A stretch of DNA of 64,000 bases from Sesamum alatum. Its lineage: Eukaryota; Streptophyta; Magnoliopsida; Lamiales; Pedaliaceae. Below the pieces are notes generated by a model, which saw nothing but the letters and a program-made list of their open reading frames with translations, did no database searches and was not told where the DNA came from. The stretch covers positions 14,489,395 to 14,553,394 of the forward strand of contig JACGWO010000004.1 of the NCBI GenBank assembly GCA_034509735.1, read 5' to 3'. The stretch's first letter is position 1; each line of letters begins with the position of its first letter. This document shows positions 1-11,010 of this stretch, in pieces. Both the position numbers and the translations under genes were made by a program.

Positions 1-827
1 GTTGATTTAGGGCGAACGGCCTTCTTCTCTTTACGTGGAGGAGGCTCGCAGTATTTCGTCGCCCTTCTAAGCCAAAACTTGACCCATTTGTCAATAGGAA
101 CTTGAGAGGGTTGACCATCGTTATTACTCTTTCGAAGCAAATGGTAAGCATGGAGTAGGAACTTGCAAGAACGAGGCACAAGTCTCCGTCCTGTCTCGTC
201 AACCCCGTTAAGCTCCTTAGCACTTGGAACAACTTCGTCATAAAGGAGTCCCGCCATAGGAAGTCCGGAAAGGGTATGCACGTCCCGCAACGAAATAGAC
301 AATTCTCCAAAGGACGTCAGAAGAGTGTTGGTAGATGGGCACCACGCTTCGCAAAACGCCTTGATGATATCAGAATTGCGGTTGTAGGTAAATAGTGAGG
401 CACATACGGCATCATATACTTGAGCCGCGACTAGCTTGTCTTTGCACCGGCTAAGTACGTCTTCCGTCCACTCCCAAAACCCTTTGACGAAGCGGAACTC
501 GCCGGCAAAGTGAACGTTGTCACCCCACTTGGCTTTCCCTTCAATAATGCGGCGGCCTAACGTCGGTAGAAAGCATGGTTCGTCGGAACAACGGTGATGG
601 GTCGCTTGCAAAGACCACACCTTGGAGGTCTTGCTCAATGAAACTTCTCGAGACCATTGTTCCGTGTGAAGTGGAGTCGTCAACCTTGGCCATTGCTTGG
701 CATATCGACCGATGAGAGGTGTGTGAGTCGTCAAAATCATCCCTTTCTCTGTGAGTTGACTTTCATCATCAAGAATTACTAAGTTTTGTTGACCGGAGGA
801 AAGAGGCTCGTCTTTGAAGTAAACCAT
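1..827 (-). CDS. Plant mobile domain (PMD) protein, partial, antisense ORF of an LTR retrotransposon
   Basis: An uninterrupted reading frame of about 275 codons runs from an ATG at 827-825 to the window edge, so the C-terminus is missing. The protein has hallmarks of the PMD/MAIN-like family (aminotransferase-like plant mobile domain): an N-terminal TPLIGRYAKQWPRL segment, W-rich stretches (GFWEWTEDVL), the CEAWCPSTNTLLTSFGELSI segment followed by LRDVHTLSGLPMAG, and the later WVKFWLRRATKYCEPPPR block. PMD proteins are known as host genes (MAIN, MAIL1) and as cargo of transposons. Here the gene lies antisense to, and about 1.4 kb upstream of, a plus-strand LTR with a polypurine tract (2247-2258). 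That is the position of the extra antisense ORF in Tat-lineage Gypsy elements. It is intact as far as visible, unlike nearly all neighbours. An independent host PMD gene is the alternative. Start choice: first in-frame ATG; there may be upstream exons. Confidence 0.72.
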   Translation of the reverse strand, partial: MVYFKDEPLSSGQQNLVILDDESQLTEKGMILTTHTPLIGRYAKQWPRLTTPLHTEQWSREVSLSKTSKVWSLQATHHRCSDEPCFLPTLGRRIIEGKAKWGDNVHFAGEFRFVKGFWEWTEDVLSRCKDKLVAAQVYDAVCASLFTYNRNSDIIKAFCEAWCPSTNTLLTSFGELSISLRDVHTLSGLPMAGLLYDEVVPSAKELNGVDETGRRLVPRSCKFLLHAYHLLRKSNNDGQPSQVPIDKWVKFWLRRATKYCEPPPRKEKKAVRPKS

Positions 828-2246
828 GTCGCAACCTATCAAAGCACAAAGAATAGATTTAATTGAGTTAGTGAAAAAAAAAATCAAATAAATCTATGAC
901 ATACCATTGGTAGAGCACATGGGAATATGTCAAATAAAAGTTACAGTCAATATCAATTAAACGTTGGCTATTAACTTCTTGAATACAAAGTCTATTTCCT
1001 AGTTTTTTGCAGTATTGCGAAAAATATGCTATACATTTTGATGGATCTCTCTTGAATGCAAGAATTGAAGTAAAAGCAAAAAAAAAAAAAAATCAAATAA
1101 AAGAAAAAGAGAAATAGCATATTTGCAGATCGAAGGTGGATCTATTGACTGAAGACGTTATGCTATAAAGGAGAAATAGCAAGAATAAATTAGAGCAAGA
1201 AAACTTATGTTCACGTGCATCTCTTTATGCCTGCTTGGGACTGGAGTTCCTTGTTCTTTCTTGTTTAAATTGCAACTAACTATCAAAGCTGGGATGTGGG
1301 AAACATTAGCAATTAACCACAAGCAAGAATGTTAATCTATGCATGAATTCGATATACAAAGTCAGGCCAGCATATGAATCTCTCGGGTGGTAATGCTCTG
1401 AGCTAATAGACATGCTTGTATATAAAGAAAAAGAGAGGAACGATGCTCAACAAAAAAAAGGGAGGTGCAAGCCAATTGAAGATAAAAACATAATAAAAAG
1501 AAGGAGAAGAAAAGAAAAGGGAGAAAGATGGGATTGAAGCAATGATTACTGTGATTCGCCGGAGACAACTTCAAAAGAGAAATTAGAGCTTCAAGTTCTT
1601 CAAATCTCCAAAGAAATTCTGCAGAAATTCATCAAAACATTAGCATGAACACCTTGTGAGCATGATGAAGAAAAAAAAAAAACCAAAAAAAACGAAAAAG
1701 AAAAAAAAGAGGCCAAATAAAGCATACCACAGATTTCGCCGACTACAAAATTTGTGCTGTTGATCAATGTCAAAGAAGGTCCATATATACTTGATCAAAA
1801 GGTTGAGTTCTAATAGGATCTATGACTTGGAGTTATAGCTCAATTAGAACTCCATGATCAAAGGGGTGTTAGAACCTCATTGGCAAAAGATGTTTATAGG
1901 CCCATTATGGAAGATTGCCTCACGAACCATGAGAATCTGCTTCCGCTGCAATTCACCCCCACAATACTTCCACTTTTGAAACTTTCCTAATCCAATTCAG
2001 CATGCCCATTTAGCATTCACACTTCCTTTTCCTACTGATAGGGTCATCATCGGTCGCCTGATCGTCAAGGCCGCCACCTTTTTCAACACATTTTCACTAC
2101 GCAAGGAACCGATTTGAATTTTCCTTCAAACAAGTCTCTGATTTTGGAGATCCAACAAAATTCAATTCATTCTTTTTATTTTTTTATCGCGACTCATTCA
2201 CTTCAAAAAATTTATATTTTCAAACATATATTCGTGAACGAGTCTC
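828..2246. other. Non-coding spacer between the PMD gene and the LTR
   Basis: No supportable gene. The stretch is AT-rich and contains A-rich runs (about 1077-1092 and 1672-1710). It probably combines the upstream region of the antisense PMD gene with the untranslated region preceding the 3' LTR. Short ORFs here show no recognisable domain. Confidence 0.5.
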
Positions 2247-2253
2247 GAGGGGG
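2247..2253 (+). promoter_or_regulatory. Polypurine tract (plus-strand primer) next to the LTR
   Basis: GAGGGGG followed by CATT and then the LTR start TGTAG. A G-rich purine run immediately 5' of an LTR is the usual primer site for plus-strand synthesis. Its presence on this side, and the absence of a tRNA-type primer site after 3195, marks the LTR as the 3' LTR of a plus-strand element. Confidence 0.55.
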
Positions 2254-2257
2254 CATT

Positions 2258-3195
2258 TGTAGACAAATAAATTTTTGCGCCCAATCAAATGACGACAAGT
2301 GGAAAAATATATATTATTTATCAATTATATTCTATTTTTTCTATTTATATTTTGGAATTTACTAAATTAATTCGAAATATAAATAGTTAAATTAATTGAT
2401 ATTTTAATATATAGTCGTCATCAAATCAACGGTCGACACGTGTCAAATTGAGGTGTTCCGGCCAATCAAATCAAGACAAATATTTCTATATTATCTCTTT
2501 GAAAAAAATACAAAATTAAAGAGATAATATTGATATTGACCAATCATGTCTTCCCAAATATTTAATGTATTTATCTCTTCAAATTAAAATAAAGGGATAA
2601 TACAAAATAAGTGTTCAAGTTCACCACAACTCTACCTCTTTGACAACTATATAAAGGGGTCATGGGAACTCATTCAAAACACACACACATACAAGCAAGA
2701 GAGCATTCAAGAAGTCTTAAAATCCTCTCAAGCAAATCAAGGAAGACCCACGGCGTTCTAGGCAAGATTCAAGGCGTTCGTCGCGGAAATCGTCCAAAGT
2801 CAGCGTTTGATTCGACAAGAAGTCTGAAGACCGGCGAATTAACGTTATCAAGACAGAAGTCCACCTTGGCGGAAGATCAAAGTCTCAAATCCACCAAGAA
2901 CATCCCAAATTCAAGTCAAAATATCGTCAAGTTTATAGCGTTTTGATCCGGGAACAAGTCAACGACCCCCGAATTAACGTTATTCAAAGTCAAAGTCAAC
3001 GTCAAAAGAGATCAAACGTCACAGTTTCACCTCCGAAGTTGCCGAAGTCAAAGATCACGTTCTTGAAGAGAAGAATCAGAGGTTTTCAAGTAGAGATTTC
3101 GCACCCACAAAATACTCGATTCAATTCAAGAATTCATTTGTAATATTTTCTTGTTTCGTTAAATTCAGGAACACGAAAATTTGTTTACACCTACA
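2258..3195 (+). repeat. 3' LTR of a Ty3/Gypsy-type element
   Basis: The 938-bp unit starts TGTAGACAAATAA and ends TTTACACCTACA, so the termini are the short inverted repeat TGTAG/CTACA. It contains a TATA box (2648-2655) followed by A-rich leader sequence, as expected of the U3-R boundary. Two short direct repeats of GAATTAACGTTAT lie in the downstream half (about 2836 and 2971). The left LTR and most of the internal region are outside the window. The right junction at 3195/3196 falls inside a Helitron Rep gene, so ATACA at 3196-3200 is the candidate right copy of the target duplication; the left copy is not visible. Confidence 0.65.
2648..2655 (+). promoter_or_regulatory. LTR TATA box
   Basis: TATATAAA in the context ACTATATAAAGGGG, about 390 bp into the LTR, followed by an unstructured A/C-rich leader. 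Its position fits the U3 promoter of the LTR. Confidence 0.5.
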
Positions 3196-6100
3196 ATACA
3201 ATCTCAGTCCAATCAAGAAATGGAAAAGTCTCCATGAAAGAGTTCAGAGCTTTTCGATTCCAATATAGTGAATCAGAAGGGACGACACTTTTACAGGGGG
3301 CACATTTGTTTAACCAACTAGTTGTTGATTGCTATGCAGCAATTGAACAACAAAGGTTCAATTACGTAAAAACACATCAAGCTGAAATGCGTGGAGATTT
3401 GTATAAAGGTCTAGAAGATGCTGTTGTCACATGGGACATAGATGTTGGTGCAATTGGAAGATGAATTTTATTGCCATCATCGTTTACAAGAGGTTCGCAT
3501 AATATGATGCAACATTATCAAGATTCTATAGCCATATGTAGAGTCATTGGACCTCCTGACTTTTTCATACATTTACATGCAATCCTAATTGGCCGGAAGT
3601 TTCTCGAGAACTGCTAAAGTTACCTAATCAGTGTATAGAAGATAGACCATACATCATAGTAAGAATATTCAGAATAAAACTTAAGTAGTTGATGGAACAC
3701 TTCAAGGAAAAAAAGTTTTTTAGAAATGTATTAGCAGGTATATCATATATATATATATATACTTTTTATTTGATAGATTAAACTATTAAGTGAATTAATA
3801 TTTTAAAATTCTCATTGCAAACAAATATTCTAGTGTTAGAGTTTCAGAAACGAGGACTACCTCGCTTACACATAACTTTGACTTTCTCTGATCAAGATAA
3901 GCCTATCACTCCTGAAGACATTGATAGGTTCATATATGCTAAAATTCTTGACAAAAAGATACTGACCCTTTAGCTTATAAGACTGTTGTTAGATGTATAA
4001 TTCATGGACCATGTGGGCCATATCATCCAAATGACTCATGCATGGTAGATGGAAAGTGATCTAAACACTATCCAAATTTTTTTTTGATCAAACTACCATT
4101 GATGGAGATGAATTTGTGGCATATAGACGTAGATGTGATCCCAACAATACTGTAATGATTAATAGGATGGAAATAGACAACAGGTGGATTTTTTCATACA
4201 ACTGTGACCTCCTTGTGTTGTTTGATGCACACATAAATGTTTACAAATGTGCATCCAATATTGATGAAGTATATGTACAAGTACATATGTAAGGGAATTG
4301 ACCGAGCTATAATTGTTATTGAAAATAATATTGAAAACCCTCAGAATAATGAGCAGAGGTACAAACAAGTTGATGAAATTAAACATTATTTGGATTGTTG
4401 TTATGTATTAGCTATTGAATCATGGTGGAGAATATATGAATTTGAGCTACAAAAACAGAGTCCAACTGTTGAATGCTTACAATACCATTTGCCAAATTAG
4501 TAGTTTGTAGTGTTTCGTGAAGAAGATTTGTATAATATTATCAATAGTGAACGTATTCATTATACAATGTTAATCAAGTGGTTTGAAGCAAACAAAAGGT
4601 ACATGGAAGCAAGATCATTACTTTATGTGGAATTTCCTACTGCTTGGGTTTTGGAAGCGGGCTACCAATAGTGGGTCAGGAGAAAATATAGTAAATGTAT
4701 TGGTAGGTTGTCTTATGCACATCCAAGTTTTGGAGAAAAATATTATTTGCGCATGCTACTCTACAAAGTTCGTGGAGCTCAATGTTTTAAGGATTTAAGA
4801 ACTTTTAATGGGATTATATATCCTATATTTAAGCAAGCCTGTGCAACCCATGGTTTGTTAGATGAGGATAATAAATGGCATGAAGCACTATCTGAATCAT
4901 CAACTTGCACATCATCGGTTAAACTTTGAAACATGTTTTTTACCATGCTTATGTTTTCAGAGATAACAGATCCTATTAACTTATAGGAACGACATTGGAG
5001 GGCGATGGTGGATGATTTGCAACAAAGAGTCAGACGTGATTTGACAGATACCAACATACATTTAACTAACGTGAACTTGAATGATTGGGCACTTCACGAA
5101 ATTGAATGTATACTTAATATAAATGGAAAGTCACTTGTAGACTTTCATCCTATGCCCCGACCATCTTCTAGATCTTTTGGCCACATGAAAAATAGACTTA
5201 TACGGGATTCAATATGATAGCATTGTAGAACAATAATTTCAATCATACTTTAATGGTTTGAATGATGATTCATTGAGAGTTTGTAATATTATAATTGAAG
5301 CATACGAGAGCAGATGTGGTGGCTTTTTTTTGTAAATGGTAGTGGGGGAGCCTCGAAGACATATTTGTGGAAGACAATAATCTCAAAATTCAGGTCTCAT
5401 AAAAAAAAAATATCTTATCAGTTGCATCATCTGGAATTGCAGCATTGTTGTTATTAGGAGGAAGGACAACGCACTTGCGTTTCAAAGTTCCATTTGATTT
5501 GGAAGCGATGAATATGAATCTAAAAGACATATGGTTTTGAAGCGATGAATATGAATCTAAAAGACTTATTAAAGGGAACAGATAATTTTTCTCCTAATAA
5601 GCCTTTTCGTGGAAATTTGTGCGTATTAGGGGGAGATTTTAAATAGATATTGCCTGTTGTAACTAAAGGTCGGCGTGAGTCTATTGTTGTAGTCTTATTA
5701 CACAAGTCAGAACTTTGGAATTAATGTAAAGTGATGCATCTAAAGTAAACATGCGGCTTATGCCACAAGAAGATTCAGCATACTCACATGATCAATTACG
5801 AAGTCTAGTTGAATGGATTAATTTGATTGGATAAGGAAAAACAAGATGTTTATCTTTTAGGGATGGAGGAGAATCTGACTGGATTGAAATCCCCAAAAAA
5901 AATTTAATAGAAAATGGTGACACTTCCTTGATACAGCTAATAAATGAAACCTACTCGGAGGTTGTGTGTATTTATCTGAAAGAAAGAGCTATTTTAGCCC
6001 CCAAAAACTAGTGATGTTGATGAAATCAATTCCATAATGTTGTCTATGCTGCCTGGTGAAATTCATCAATTTTATAGTACAGATACTTTGTGTCCTGCGG

Positions 6101-6640
6101 AAACCAGTGACATGAGCAAAATATGAATGTGCCAGAATTGTTGAACTCTATAAAAGTTTCTCGTATTCCTAATCATTGCTTGGAGCTAAAGAAAGGGGTA
6201 CCTATAATGCTTATGAGGAATCTTAACTAGTCCTTGGGTTTGTGCAATGGAACTCGACTCATTATCTCGAAAATGAGTGAAAAGGTGCTCGAGGCACGTG
6301 TCATCATCGAATCTCATATGGGTGAAGTTTTAGTCCTAATTCCACGAATTGTTCTTACCACCACTCTGTTTCAAACATTCGTTCCAATTAAGAGAAAAAT
6401 TCCTTTGAAGGTCGCATTTATAATGACTATTAGTAAAAGTCAAGGGCAAACACTAAATAGAGTAGGATTGTATTTTCCAGAGCCAGTATTCAAACATGGT
6501 TAGTTATATGTTGCATTGTCACGTGTAACAAATCCATTAGGCTTGATGCTCATTTGTAATAAACCTGGAATACTTAGAAATGGCATAAAAAAAATCGTGT
6601 ATCCTAAGGTACTTGCTGCAAATCATGTTTAAAATTATTT
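3196..6640 (+). pseudogene. Helitron Rep/helicase (RepHel) pseudogene
   Basis: Fragments in several frames follow the Helitron polyprotein order. 3234-3464 matches the Helitron-like N domain (GAHLFNQLVVDCYAAIEQQR). At 3840-3960 the replication initiator HUH motif reads P-R-L-H, so the first histidine is an arginine (CGC at 3863-3865). 4237-4500 has the KYMYKYICKG segment around the catalytic tyrosines. 4600-5215 continues into the helicase linker. 5335-5380 is a degraded Walker A (GGASKT for GGTGKT). 6150-6630 holds the last helicase motifs (KKGVPIMLMRN, SLGLCNGTRLI, KSQGQTLNRVGLYFPEPVF, LYVALSRVTNPLG). A 37-bp tandem duplication at 5502-5575 shifts the frame. Identity is firm; it cannot encode a working protein. 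Confidence 0.85.
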
Positions 6641-7219
6641 TATTTTATAGTTGTCTTTGTAATAATCTTTTTAGCAAAACTATATATCTTATCATAAGAT
6701 TCATATATTAGTTTATACCAAAATTATCATAATTGTCATGCATAGTTCACATTTTTCTTCTATTTATGTTTATTTTTTGATAAATTATAATGTATTCGTG
6801 TGTTTCAAAAGATTACATACATTAACAACTTAAAATAAATATTATTCATAAGTGCAGAAGATACATGTGTAATATATACACCTTTGGAGTTATTGAGCCC
6901 ACATCGTCGCAGTCAAGGTCCGCTTGATCATACTGGTAGATGTACACTCACACGAACATAAGATAAGAACATTAAAGATGATATTTGTTGATTGTAAAGT
7001 AAGCATATGCTTGATTGTATTATTTTTCTAAATTTATGTTTTACTGTAAATTTAGAAAGTTTTGACAAAATTGCATCACTTTTTATAAATTTGGCAGGGT
7101 TTCTTCATGTAAGGTGTCGTTTATGGTTGTAATGTTGCTTACATCATTTCATGCCTTGCTGAAGAAAATATATATAATATTCAAGGTGTGCAAGTGATAG
7201 TAGCTGATAAAAAAAACAT

Positions 7220-8570
7220 AGAACACTACCTCACCGATATCAGTTGCTATTAGGTTATGGTGTGCGATTGAAGATGTTACATATCATCATGATGATTTTT
7301 TACGCCATTTTTATCACATTGTTAGATTGCAAGATATAGAAAACCACATGGATTTGGATTACCAGATTATTGGTAAGTCAATTTATATTTTAACTAATTG
7401 TATATTTGTGCTTTATATACATACATACATACATATATAAACTAATTTATACTTTACTGCAGATTTTTTGGATGGTTCTTTATGTAACACATTTTGGACA
7501 AGCTCCAAATGGTTCATTTATTCATGAAATATTGATCCTCGATACCACGTAATTATTTTTTACTTTGTTCTTTCAATTGTTATTAAAATATGGTTAATGT
7601 GATTGAAACTAATAATTTATTTTTACATACACCAGTATGATAGTTGTTCGCATTATTTTGTGTAGTAATTTTGTCATTGAGGAAGGAGAAAGATTGTCAA
7701 AAATGCTTGATCACAACAATATTTTGTTGGCATGTGGCGTTGTGGTTAAAAATTTTGAAGGTAAATATAGTTATTTTAACAAAATAAAAAAGGTAATTAT
7801 TCATTTTTCTAATGCTAGTTTTATTATTTGCAGGTCCATCTGTATATACACATAAGTTTAGCAAATTGTATATCAACTACAGAACAAAGTTTACAGATCG
7901 TCTGAGAACTTGGTCAGAGAAATTACACATAAAAGCGTTACTATGTTGGAACTTTATCATTTTTTATAATTTGCACTTCAAATTTTGAAGGTTTAATGAA
8001 GATCATCGCCACAAAAATTGGTTTTTTTAATTCGATCAAACAGATTTACAATATCCACGTCACTAAAAATCTCAAATGCTAAAAGGATTTGAATATGCAA
8101 TTATGGACCTCATGATGGTGTAAGAATTTTAATTTTGTTATTACTTACTAAATATTAGAAAATATTGTAGTATAATATGATTATGAAATTTAATGTATAG
8201 GTAAAAAAAAATTCGCATCGTTGGCCGTGTTCAAAAAATTGAAGTTGATAATGTGTGGCACGCAACATGCAATCAATGTGAAGATAGTTGCAAACCTTAT
8301 CGTGGGCAAACAATTTGTGTTAGATGCAATGACGTTGTTGATGCAACTATCAGACACTATTTTTCATATTATTTACTTATACCATTTTATTATTTTATTT
8401 GATATTAAATAAAATTATTTTGTAATTATAGGTTTTGAGTTCATCTTAGAGCGAAAGATAGCAGCGGTGGTATCGATTTGAGGTTGTTGAACAAGCAGGC
8501 CAAATATATGTTTCGGAATCAAGCTGCTTATTTTAAAATATTGGAAGAAAAGGTAAATAACAATCATTTT
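7220..8570 (+). pseudogene. RPA1-like (OB-fold, single-strand DNA binding) gene of the Helitron, decayed
   Basis: Plant Helitrons often carry a replication protein A large-subunit-like gene. Here exon-like pieces match that family: an OB-fold piece around 7320-7520 (LQDIENHMDLDYQI, then FLDGSLCNTFW after an intron), a second piece at 7720-7910 (GVVVKNFEGKYSYF, then KLYINY), and a C-terminal zinc-ribbon piece at 8209-8360 with C-x2-C (8268, 8277) and C-x2-C (8316, 8325) spaced by 12 residues, followed after an intron by a C-terminal RPA piece at 8440-8555. The pieces are separated by AT-rich introns. Frames do not join cleanly, so it is treated as a relic. It lies directly downstream of the Rep/helicase relic in the same orientation. 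Confidence 0.62.
7373..7462 (+). other. Intron in the RPA-like relic
   Basis: The donor G|GTAAGT at 7373 and the acceptor ACTGCAG at 7462 bound 90 bp of T-rich sequence containing an ACAT repeat. Removing it places the two OB-fold pieces next to each other, which supports a real ancestral intron. Confidence 0.55.
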
Positions 8571-9302
8571 TTGGGACTCGCATAATATTTCATATATACT
8601 AATAGTTTTGGCATTACATATTATGTTACTAGGAAAATGTATAAATATGTTACAAGACCAAAAAATCAACTCATTCATAAGCCGCACCTATACATTCATT
8701 GTGCCTGTCCCACCAATTTTATCAAGGCCAAATGCTTGCTGTCCGGTAAATTTTTTTTACCAGTTGATTGGTGTGAAAAGTGTTCTCATCTTCCAAAGAG
8801 ATTGAATCTTCTGTATAAAAAAATTGTAAGTATTTATGATTATATATTTCATTTAATGAGAAGTATTTTTCAAAGAAAATTTAATTTCTTCAAATTTATA
8901 TTTGTCATTTGTTTTGTAAGTTCACCATAATAATGTATTTTGATGATATATTTCATAAACCGTTGATTCACTCTTTTAGTTTCTCTGTTTGTTTTTTGCC
9001 TTTGCAGGTTTGAATTTCAAAAGGTTGATTTTATTGTCATTTGTTAATTTAGAATTTGGGTTGCTTTTTTATTTTTATGTAACATATTTTAAACATATTA
9101 TATTAATTTGTTATTGTACTTATGCTTGATCTTTTAATAATCTTTCACTTATTTTATGCAAAAATATTTTGCTTTAGATTTTATTAAATTAGTAGATAGT
9201 AATAAATAAAGATAACTTGCTACTATTCATTTAATTTATTTTAATTGACTTTCAAATACTTAAAAAATTATAAAATATTATTTTAATTATAATTAAATTA
9301 AT

Positions 9303-9329
9303 CCGTGCATAGCACGGGTAGCACACTGG
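9303..9329 (+). repeat. Helitron 3' terminus (hairpin + CTGG)
   Basis: CCGTGC-ATA-GCACGG forms a perfect 6-bp stem with a 3-base loop (9303-9317). Eleven bases downstream the element ends in CTGG (9326-9329), an instance of the CTRR consensus, followed by T as expected for insertion between A and T. This fixes the right end of the Helitron. Confidence 0.75.
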
Positions 9330-9349
9330 TATCTAATAAATGAAGAGAT

Positions 9350-10137
9350 GCATATACATTTCGTTATATTTAAATACAAATCTGATAAGATGATGATGTC
9401 ATTATTTATGATAAATTCAAATTAAATTAGTATAATAGGTTTGGAAATAAGATTTTTAATAAATAAAAATAAATATTTAATATACTTAAAATGGATGATC
9501 TTCCTAACCAATAAGACTTTTCTCGATAATTAAATAATTTAATTATAATCTTAAAGTTTTAGGATAAATACGAAATAAATGCATAAAATAGTTCAAAATA
9601 GATCATGTTTCCAGAGACAATGACCATTAAGTAATTATTTAAGATAAATATAAATTAATTTATTTCTAATATTGAAGATAAGATTTTGGATAAATATAAA
9701 ATTATAATATGTTTAAAATACCATTGGGTAATCATTTAAGATAAATACAAATTAAATTAGTTATAATGCTGGAGATGACATTTCTGAAAAAGACAAAATA
9801 AATATTTAATATATTTAAAATAGATGATATTTCTAATTAATAGGATTTTTTCATGATAATTAAATAATTCAATTATAATATTGGAGATTAGATTTTGGAT
9901 AAATACAAAATAAATATTGAATATATTCAAAACACATGATATTTTTAATCAATAAGATTTTTCCTTGACAATTAAAATATTGTGTAGATAAATGGTTTTG
10001 CAGATAAATACAGATTAAATGATTAATTTAAAATAAATGAGACTTTCAAATCAATGAAATTTTTTCTTAATAATTGAAAATTTCAAAAAGACTAGAAAAA
10101 ATATTTGGTAAAAATTGACCAATTTGGTCAACCGTCG
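9350..10137 (-). repeat. Degenerate array of Helitron 5'-type repeats in inverted orientation
   Basis: AT-rich sequence with about four diverged copies of one motif: AAATAGATGAT, a CTAA-CAATAAGA block, then a TGA-AATTAAATA block (near 9455-9530, 9790-9865, 9905-9985, 10010-10080). Read on the minus strand, the last copy (10137 down to about 10010) aligns with the left end of the plus-strand unit that starts at 10178 (TTGACCAAAATTAAGTCAAT side). So this stretch is a head-to-head partner of the Helitron copies to its right. No gene is visible. Confidence 0.5.
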
Positions 10138-10177
10138 TTTCTCTCTCTCTCTCTCTATATATATCTATATATATATA
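10138..10177. repeat. CT/TA microsatellite between inverted Helitron ends
   Basis: A (CT)n run passes into (TA)n and sits exactly at the centre of the inverted repeat formed by the flanking Helitron-type sequences. Confidence 0.7.
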
Positions 10178-10995
10178 GCAAAACGAAGATTGACCAAAAT
10201 TAAGTCAATTTTGATCAAATACTAATTTTTGGTATTTTTGAATTTTTTAATTGTCAAGAAAATATCTTATTGGTTAGAAGATCTTATCTATTTTAAATAT
10301 AAATTAAATTTGTATTTATACTAGATTAAGGATTAGTGTTTATCTATACTAGATTCCACCTTCACAATTATGATGCTCATCCAATCCATATATATTTATT
10401 TTCACCCAAAAAAAAAATTATGTATCTTATCCGCAATTATTTATTTTCATTTTAATCATATACTTTTCAATCATGCACCAAACTTATATAACTCTGCAAT
10501 ATATTTTTAATTTAATCATCTAAAATTTTTCTTTTTAAATTGAGATCTTTCATTAACATATTTGTTAGACATATTTTTTTTTAATTTTTACTAACAGTAT
10601 TAAAGTAAGTTTTTCAATTGCATTCAAATTGATATTTTTTTTGTTCTTTCTCTATTTTTTGTTATCGGATTTCATTTTAATCCTTGTTGCTGAGGGTTAA
10701 AAACTTAAAGACCGCTACTCTATTAATTTTTAAATGGGTAAAATTCATTTTGTTACCTGAGTTATGATAAGGGAAAATGACCATTACCTAAAAAAGATAA
10801 TACAAAAAATAAATAAAAAAATATAATAAAGAAAATTTTGAATGATTTTCAATCAATATGTTTTGTCTTTTGAACCATTTAACCTTTACTTTTTTTGACA
10901 TTGTAGTATTATGCTTGATAATAATATTTTATTAATTTATTATTTTTTACTCACTTTAGCTATTAATATTTATAAGATAGCTCATCTATATATCT
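10178..10995 (+). repeat. Helitron 5' segment, first copy of an 833-bp tandem duplication
   Basis: Begins AGCAAAACGAAGATTGACC and is nearly identical over its length to the sequence beginning at 11011, an offset of 833 bp. It lacks a 3' hairpin terminus, so it is either a truncated Helitron or an internal duplication of the 5' part of the next copy. No gene. Confidence 0.6.
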
Positions 10996-11010
10996 ATATA
11001 TATATATATA

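Larger units (their letters stand above)
3196..9329 (+). mobile_element. Decayed autonomous-type Helitron, 5' end removed
   Basis: Reading left to right, the segment holds a Rep/helicase relic, an RPA1-like gene relic with introns, about 700 bp of AT-rich non-coding sequence (8570-9302) and a Helitron 3' terminus (hairpin 9303-9317, then CTGG at 9326-9329 followed by host T). This is the plant Helitron gene order. The first coding similarity begins in the middle of the Rep N-terminal region directly after the LTR end at 3195, so the 5' end was displaced or lost when the LTR element inserted. Stops and frameshifts throughout show it is inactive. The 3' hairpin matches those of the non-autonomous copies downstream, so it may be a relative of their source. 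Confidence 0.72.
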
